A DNA stretch of 9,424 bases from Nitrospirae bacterium GWC2_42_7 (GTDB taxonomy: Bacteria > Nitrospirota > Thermodesulfovibrionia > Thermodesulfovibrionales > UBA6898): contig MHDW01000049.1 in assembly GCA_001803645.1 (NCBI GenBank), forward strand, positions 1-9,424. The letters are read 5' to 3'. The notes below the pieces were generated by a model. The model did not search any database, was not told where the DNA came from, and saw only the letters and a program-made list of their open reading frames with translations. The stretch's first letter is position 1; the number at the start of each line of letters is the position of its first letter. The position numbers and the translations under genes are program-made. This document shows positions 5,275-9,424 of this stretch, piece after piece.

Positions 5275-5997
5275 TTACTTTTTTGTACCATTGATCAATT
5301 TTACTACCGGATATTTGTCCCAGAATTCGATGATGTTCAAACCTCCGTAGTCCTGCTCGATCCTGAAAATATTTTCAAGCGGAATACCGAGCACATGACA
5401 GAGAATGATCCTGTTAACACCTCCGTGAGCAACAACAGCTATATGTTCATCCGGATGCCTGCTTAGTATGCTGTCCAGGACATTGATGACCCTGTCGCGA
5501 ACCTCTATCGTGCTCTCACCTTCCGGAGGGCTGTAGAGAAGAGGGTCTTCAGCCCATGCATTAAATGTCTCAGGATACTTTTCTCTTATCTCAAGGAATG
5601 ACATGCCTTCCCATATTCCAAAATGCCTTTCCCTGAGATCATGAAGTACAACAGGTTTAAGTCCATATAGGGCTGCGATGATTTTGGCGCCTGTTGCTGC
5701 CCTGCTAAGTCCGGATGTATAAACCGCGTTAAGTCTGATAATTTCATTTTCAGGAGCTTTGAGATTCCCCTGAGCAGGCAGGCTCTTGTTTTTTTCTGCT
5801 GAGCTTTGAATGTCATAAAGATATTTGGCATATTTAGCATAGGACGCCTCTTTGAGCTGATCCTGAATGAAAGCTGATGTGCTGCGTATCTGTTCAAAGC
5901 CTTTTTCAGACATAGGGACATCTATGCTGCCTTTATAACGCATTTGTCTGCTGCCTTCTGTTTCACCGTGTCTGACTAAATAAAGTGTTGTAACCAT
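5275..5997 (-). CDS. cobC: Alpha-ribazole phosphatase / histidine phosphatase (CobC-like)
   Basis: This histidine phosphatase superfamily member has LVRHGET (7-13, catalytic H10 and R9), SGLSRAATGA (95-104, with R99), the RERHFGIWEG block (122-131, acid E123) and VVAHGGVNR (second catalytic H at about 191). It would dephosphorylate alpha-ribazole phosphate or cobalamin 5'-phosphate, the last step of nucleotide-loop assembly. At 240 residues it is longer than typical CobC (about 200). The excess is an insertion at about 49-88, between the first helix and the SGLSRA block, starting KEASYAKYAKYLYD and continuing with a polar, charged stretch. The gene overlaps the end of cobS by 22 bases. The role is assigned by context, since the fold also covers phosphoglycerate mutase-like enzymes. 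Confidence 0.82.
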   Translation of the reverse strand: MVTTLYLVRHGETEGSRQMRYKGSIDVPMSEKGFEQIRSTSAFIQDQLKEASYAKYAKYLYDIQSSAEKNKSLPAQGNLKAPENEIIRLNAVYTSGLSRAATGAKIIAALYGLKPVVLHDLRERHFGIWEGMSFLEIREKYPETFNAWAEDPLLYSPPEGESTIEVRDRVINVLDSILSRHPDEHIAVVAHGGVNRIILCHVLGIPLENIFRIEQDYGGLNIIEFWDKYPVVKLINGTKK

Positions 5998-6788
5998 AAT
6001 GATGTCACCAGAAAAAATAGTATTTCAGAGATTTCAGATACAGCGCCGAAGGTGTCTCCTGTGAGGCCACCGAATCTTTTTTCGAAAAACTTTGTTGACA
6101 AGAGCGAGAATATATACAAAATAGCGATCAGGAGGAAAAAAAGTATTATCGCGCTGCTCCCGAAGGGCTTATGCAGATACAGAATACCGGCTGCAGCAGA
6201 AAAAAAGATTAATAATAACGAAGCGACAACAAAAGAGTTAATGGTTATGTTTTCGATAAACATTTTTCCCAATCCATCTTCCCGGGCTGATTTCCCGTGA
6301 TACATCATCGGTATCATTATCCATTTCGAAAATACCGGCATCAAAAAAAGGAAAACATAGAAGAATGATGACGGCGACGAGCTTAAGAGATCAGCAAGAA
6401 AAAGAAATTTTAGCAATACGGACATGACTATCGCTATGACCCCGATGGCGCCTGTTGTGCTGTCTTTCATAATGCTGAGTTTTCTGTTTCTGTCCGCTGT
6501 AGGGTCTCCGCTCGATTTTACGGCTAATGCGTCAAAGGTGTCAGCAAGGCCGTCAAGATGAAACCCGCCGTTGATGATAATGAATGTCAGCAGAACAAGT
6601 CCTGAGGTTATTTCAGAGGAAAAGAAATTAACAGATAACAGGGCGGTGCAAACACCCAACAGACCCTGAAAGGCCCCTGCAACAGGGAAAAATACCGCTG
6701 ACCCTGATATGTCTTTTTCTGTTACAGTGCCGCGCACTTTTATAGGCAAAATGGTCAGAAATTGAAATGCAAGAAAAAGCTGTCTCAT
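5976..6788 (-). CDS. cobS: Adenosylcobinamide-GDP ribazoletransferase (cobalamin synthase)
   Basis: This 270-residue polytopic inner-membrane protein joins adenosylcobinamide-GDP to alpha-ribazole (or its phosphate) to give adenosylcobalamin (phosphate). Family motifs are FQFLTILPI near the N-terminus, GGFHLDGLADTFDAL (74-88, with the metal-binding His and Asp residues) and RKLSIMKDSTTGAIGV (102-117). Hydrophobic segments fill the rest, and a late GGLTGDTFGA motif carries another conserved Asp. The length is usual for the family. The start ATG directly follows the cobT stop (TAAATG), so translation is coupled. Its end overlaps cobC by 22 bases. Confidence 0.93.
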   Translation of the reverse strand: MRQLFLAFQFLTILPIKVRGTVTEKDISGSAVFFPVAGAFQGLLGVCTALLSVNFFSSEITSGLVLLTFIIINGGFHLDGLADTFDALAVKSSGDPTADRNRKLSIMKDSTTGAIGVIAIVMSVLLKFLFLADLLSSSPSSFFYVFLFLMPVFSKWIMIPMMYHGKSAREDGLGKMFIENITINSFVVASLLLIFFSAAAGILYLHKPFGSSAIILFFLLIAILYIFSLLSTKFFEKRFGGLTGDTFGAVSEISEILFFLVTSLWLQHFI

Positions 6789-7841
6789 TTAATCCTTTTT
6801 TTCTTTAGCAACGCCAGCGTCACCGAACGTTGCCATTTCTTTATATATCTTCAGCCCTGCCTCGATCATGAGCATTGCAAGGGCAGCGCCTGTACCCTCT
6901 CCAAGACGCAGATCCAGATCAAGGATCGGTCTTAATCCGATCTTTTCGAGCATTGCCGTATGTCCGACTTCCACGGATTTATGCGCGGCGAACATGTAGT
7001 CTTTTGTCTTCGGTTCGATGCAATATGCTATCAATGCGCCGGCAGTAGATATGAATCCATCTATTACAACAGGGATCCTGTTTGCTGCTGCTCCGATAAT
7101 AAGCCCTGCGATGCCGCCGATCTCGGCCCCGCCGATCTTTGCAAGCACATCAACAGGATCGCCGGGAACAGGATTGTTTAAGGCGATTGCATCCTCAATT
7201 ACTTTTACCTTGTTTTTTAATGCAGCATCTCCTATCCCGGTCCCTTTTCCTGTTACCTCTGAAACTGACTTGCCGGTAAGCACAGAGACTATCGCGGCTG
7301 ATGGTGTTGTATTTGCGATGCCCATCTCTCCAGTGCCAAAGATCTTATAGCCTTTTTTTGCATATTCTGTTGCGAGCTCTATCCCGACGTTGATACATTT
7401 TTCTGCTTCTTCTCTGGTCATGGCAGGGCCTTTTCTCATGTTCCTGGTCCCCATGATAACTTTTTTCGAGACAAGCCCGCTCACATCCCTGAAATCATAA
7501 TCAACCCCGATATCGATAACAACGACTTCAGCGCCTGCATGACGCGCAAGCACATTTATGCCTGCTCCTCCGTTGAGAAAGTTAAATACCATTTGCGGAG
7601 TAACTTCTTTTGGAAAAGCAGAGACCCCTTCATCAGCAACCCCATGGTCGCCGGCAAAAGTAAAAACTACTTTTTTATCCAGCTCTGGCATGTCAGTTTC
7701 AGTTATTGCTACAAGTCTTCCGGCAAACTCCTCAAGTCTTCCGAGGCTGCCCTGCGGTTTTGTGAGGTTATCAAGCCTTTTCTGTGCTTTTTCAAAAAAA
7801 TCGCTGTTAACAGATGATATTTTCTGCAGGGTCTCTTTCAT
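6789..7841 (-). CDS. cobT: Nicotinate-nucleotide-dimethylbenzimidazole phosphoribosyltransferase
   Basis: This 350-residue protein matches the usual CobT length. Motifs in order are [12 protein letters not shown] (26-37), [16 protein letters not shown] (62-77), [29 protein letters not shown] and [12 protein letters not shown], whose glutamate (about residue 315) matches the catalytic Glu of characterised CobT. It transfers phosphoribose from nicotinate mononucleotide to a lower-ligand base such as dimethylbenzimidazole, giving alpha-ribazole 5'-phosphate in the cytoplasm. No bluB or other base-synthesis gene is visible, so the lower ligand actually used cannot be told. AAGGAA (7853-7848) lies six bases before the ATG. 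It is 12 bases after cobU and abuts cobS. Confidence 0.96.
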   Translation of the reverse strand: MKETLQKISSVNSDFFEKAQKRLDNLTKPQGSLGRLEEFAGRLVAITETDMPELDKKVVFTFAGDHGVADEGVSAFPKEVTPQMVFNFLNGGAGINVLARHAGAEVVVIDIGVDYDFRDVSGLVSKKVIMGTRNMRKGPAMTREEAEKCINVGIELATEYAKKGYKIFGTGEMGIANTTPSAAIVSVLTGKSVSEVTGKGTGIGDAALKNKVKVIEDAIALNNPVPGDPVDVLAKIGGAEIGGIAGLIIGAAANRIPVVIDGFISTAGALIAYCIEPKTKDYMFAAHKSVEVGHTAMLEKIGLRPILDLDLRLGEGTGAALAMLMIEAGLKIYKEMATFGDAGVAKEKKD

Positions 7842-7853
7842 TAAAGTTCCTTT

Positions 7854-8369
7854 TCAGCCTTTTATTTTTACTGGTATGCCTGCTACTACCATGAATACCT
7901 CATCAGAAGCCCTGGCAACTTTCTGGTTAATAATTCCTGCCAGGTCCCTGAATTTCCTAGCCAATTCGTTTTCCGGCACAATCCCCATGCCGACTTCATT
8001 AGAAACAATGAATAGTGAACCGTGAATAGTTGATAGCGAATTACAGAAAGATTCTATTTCTTCTTCTGCATTTTTGTTGCTGTGCAGTAAATTAGAAAGC
8101 CACAGTGTAAGGCAATCTAATACTATTACAGCATATTGGCTTTCTATTTTTTTGAGTACTCCTGGTATTTTTAATGGCTCCTCGTATGTGTCCCAGTCAT
8201 TTCCCCTATCTTTTTTATGTTTTTTGATCCTCTCTTCCATTTCCTCATCAAGAGCTTCTGCTGTGGCAATATATGCCCTTTTGCCTTGAAGTTTCATTGC
8301 TTTCTGAAGTGCAAAAGAGCTTTTACCGCTCCGCGTTCCACCAGTAATGAAAATGATTTTTTTATTCAT
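7854..8369 (-). CDS. cobU: Bifunctional adenosylcobinamide kinase / adenosylcobinamide-phosphate guanylyltransferase
   Basis: This 171-residue protein is the normal size for CobU/CobP. The P-loop GGTRSGKS occupies 10-17. RIKKHKKDRGNDWDTYEEP (47-65) holds His51, the likely guanylylated histidine. LDCLTLWLSNLL follows, then SNEVGMGIVPENELARKFRD with the conserved final helix. It phosphorylates adenosylcobinamide and then transfers GMP from GTP, giving the CobS substrate. Its ATG overlaps the btuD stop by four bases (ATGA), the common coupling arrangement. Its position between the transporter genes and cobT fits both salvage of imported cobinamide and the final steps of de novo synthesis. Confidence 0.95.
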   Translation of the reverse strand: MNKKIIFITGGTRSGKSSFALQKAMKLQGKRAYIATAEALDEEMEERIKKHKKDRGNDWDTYEEPLKIPGVLKKIESQYAVIVLDCLTLWLSNLLHSNKNAEEEIESFCNSLSTIHGSLFIVSNEVGMGIVPENELARKFRDLAGIINQKVARASDEVFMVVAGIPVKIKG

Positions 8370-9163
8370 GGCCTGTGATCTTCCTGAAAATTGTCCTCAT
8401 AACTTATGAAAGCCTTTTTTCCTTCTATCTGTTTAATTATTTTTACATCAACTTCAAAAGCATTTTTAATATTTTCTTCAGTGAGTATTTCTTCTGGCGC
8501 TCCGATGCCAAGTATCCTGCCGTCTTTTATCAGCATTACCTTCTCGAACTGCATGGCGATGTTTATATCATGCAGCGCCATAACAACAGATATGTTTCTG
8601 TCTTGCCTGAGTTTTTTTAGAAGTTTAACGAGTTCTATCTGGTATTTAATATCGAGGTTTGCCAGAGGCTCATCCAGCAGAAGAAGTCCAGCGCCCTGAA
8701 GGAGGGTCATTGCTATAAATGTCCTCCTTTTTTCTCCGCCGCTAAGGTCTGAAAGATGAGAATTTGCTTTCTCACTAAGTCCGGCCATTTCGAGCGCCTC
8801 TTCAACTTTCAGAGCAGGCGGAATATCATAAGGATACAGTCCCATGCTAACAAGCTCTTTTACTGTAAAAGGCAGGCTTATATCGAGTGTCTGCGGCAGA
8901 TAACTGATAAGCTTCGCGCGGTCTCTGTTCCTGTATGAACCAAGGGGTTTTCCCCAGAGGTTCAGGTCTCCGGACATATTTTTAAGAATTCCACTTCCAA
9001 GTTTTAGTATTGTGGATTTGCCTGAACCATTTGCACCAAGAAGACCCATGAATTCTCCTTCACCTATAGAGAAAGAAAGATCATTTATCAGCCCTTTATT
9101 TTTTGAATAGGAAAAGCAGACTTCTTTTAGTTCGAGTATCGAGGGGTTATATGCCGAGGACAT
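8366..9163 (-). CDS. btuD: ABC transporter ATP-binding protein, cobalamin/iron-chelate type
   Basis: This 265-residue nucleotide-binding subunit carries Walker A GANGSGKST (43-51), the Q-loop YLPQT (Q91), the signature LSGGE (140-144), Walker B LLLLDEP (160-166, catalytic Glu165), the D-loop ANLD (168-171) and the switch histidine ALHD (H198). It energises the inner-membrane permease encoded immediately upstream. The family (FecE/BtuD/HmuV type) includes siderophore, haem and B12 importers. Cobalamin is chosen because the next five complete genes make or import corrinoids. GAGGAGG sits five bases before the ATG, and the start lies inside the end of the permease gene (17-base overlap). Confidence 0.9.
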   Translation of the reverse strand: MSSAYNPSILELKEVCFSYSKNKGLINDLSFSIGEGEFMGLLGANGSGKSTILKLGSGILKNMSGDLNLWGKPLGSYRNRDRAKLISYLPQTLDISLPFTVKELVSMGLYPYDIPPALKVEEALEMAGLSEKANSHLSDLSGGEKRRTFIAMTLLQGAGLLLLDEPLANLDIKYQIELVKLLKKLRQDRNISVVMALHDINIAMQFEKVMLIKDGRILGIGAPEEILTEENIKNAFEVDVKIIKQIEGKKAFISYEDNFQEDHRP

Positions 9164-9424
9164 TTTTCCTCCTCAGAAGATAAAGAAAATAAGGCGAGCC
9201 TATAAGAGCTGTGATTATCCCTGCCGGCAGTTCCATCGGAGGCATTATCGATCGGCTGATCAGGTCAGCAATGCAGAGCAACGCCCCGCCACCGATCGCC
9301 GAGGCCGGGATCAAAGTCCTGCTGTCAGAACCGATAAAAAAACGCATTATATGAGGGACAAGAAGTCCGATGAAACCGATCATGCCGCCGAGAGACACAG
9401 ATGCTGCTGTCATAAGCCCTACAG
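9147..9424 (-). CDS. btuC: FecCD-family permease (BtuC-like), C-terminal fragment
   Basis: The frame is open to the right edge. The codons before the first visible ATG (9413) read V-G-L with no stop, so that ATG is internal. The visible 91 complete codons are the C-terminal third of a FecCD/BtuC permease: GGMIGFIGLLVPHIMRFFIG is the family's diagnostic segment (cytoplasmic coupling helix region), then IPASAIGGGALLCIADLISR and ELPAGIITALIGSPYFLYLL form the last membrane helices. It would be the inner-membrane channel for cobalamin, paired with BtuD. The periplasmic binding protein (BtuF) is not visible and may lie further right. Confidence 0.88.
   Translation of the reverse strand, partial: VGLMTAASVSLGGMIGFIGLLVPHIMRFFIGSDSRTLIPASAIGGGALLCIADLISRSIMPPMELPAGIITALIGSPYFLYLLRRKNVLGI

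Noticed and set aside
7558..8025. 155-codon plus-strand open frame
   Set aside because: It is antisense to well-supported cobT and cobU, and its residues show no family motifs.
9411..9413. ATG as the start of a small membrane protein
   Set aside because: The frame continues upstream without a stop (V-G-L before the ATG), and the sequence is the C-terminal third of a FecCD permease.
8366..9424. Siderophore or haem importer instead of a B12 importer
   Set aside because: The family alone allows it, but the direct overlap with cobU and the surrounding cobalamin genes make B12 far more likely. It is kept as an alternative only.

Overview
The window reads as a chromosomal segment from a Gram-negative, anaerobe-type bacterium. 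An outer-membrane TonB-dependent receptor with a signal peptide and a TonB protein show the double membrane. The moderately AT-rich base composition, strong AGGAGG ribosome sites, a DsrEFH/TusA sulfur-relay set, and dispersed repeats of the GTCATTGCGAG type would suit a Nitrospirota or Desulfobacterota-like lineage. That placement is inference only, because no rRNA or other marker gene is present.

Layout. Positions 1-184 (minus) hold the N-terminus of a TPR-repeat protein that runs off the left edge. Positions 185-403 are a divergent promoter region with a convincing sigma-70-type promoter on each strand. Positions 404-1766 (plus) are a four-gene sulfur-relay operon in the order tusB/dsrH-like, tusD/dsrE-like, tusC/dsrF-like, tusA, closed by a strong hairpin terminator with A and T tracts on both sides. 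Positions 1846-2117 are a gene-free patch of dispersed repeats, including nested inverted repeats apparently broken by a 92-base hairpin-rich insert. Everything to the right is on the minus strand. In transcription order (right to left) it runs btuC (partial), btuD, cobU, cobT, cobS, cobC, a cobalamin riboswitch with a possible six-codon leader ORF, btuB, a REP-like hairpin, and tonB. The two operons converge on the repeat patch.

How the genes work together. BtuB, powered by TonB, brings corrinoids through the outer membrane, and BtuCD carries them through the inner membrane. CobU activates cobinamide to GDP-cobinamide, CobT makes alpha-ribazole phosphate, CobS joins the two, and CobC removes the phosphate. 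This is a compact corrinoid uptake and nucleotide-loop assembly (salvage) cluster. The genes from btuC to cobC overlap or nearly abut and look co-transcribed. btuB and tonB sit behind an internal B12 riboswitch and so can be switched separately from the upstream assembly genes. The TusB/D/C and TusA proteins would pass protein-bound persulfide sulfur, either for tRNA 2-thiolation or for dissimilatory sulfur metabolism. Their usual partner DsrC/TusE is not in the window.

No wholly new system is evident. The most unusual items are the short leader ORF after the riboswitch, the nested repeat element with its insert beside the tonB stop codon, the REP-like hairpin at the tonB start, and an approximately 40-residue insertion in CobC.
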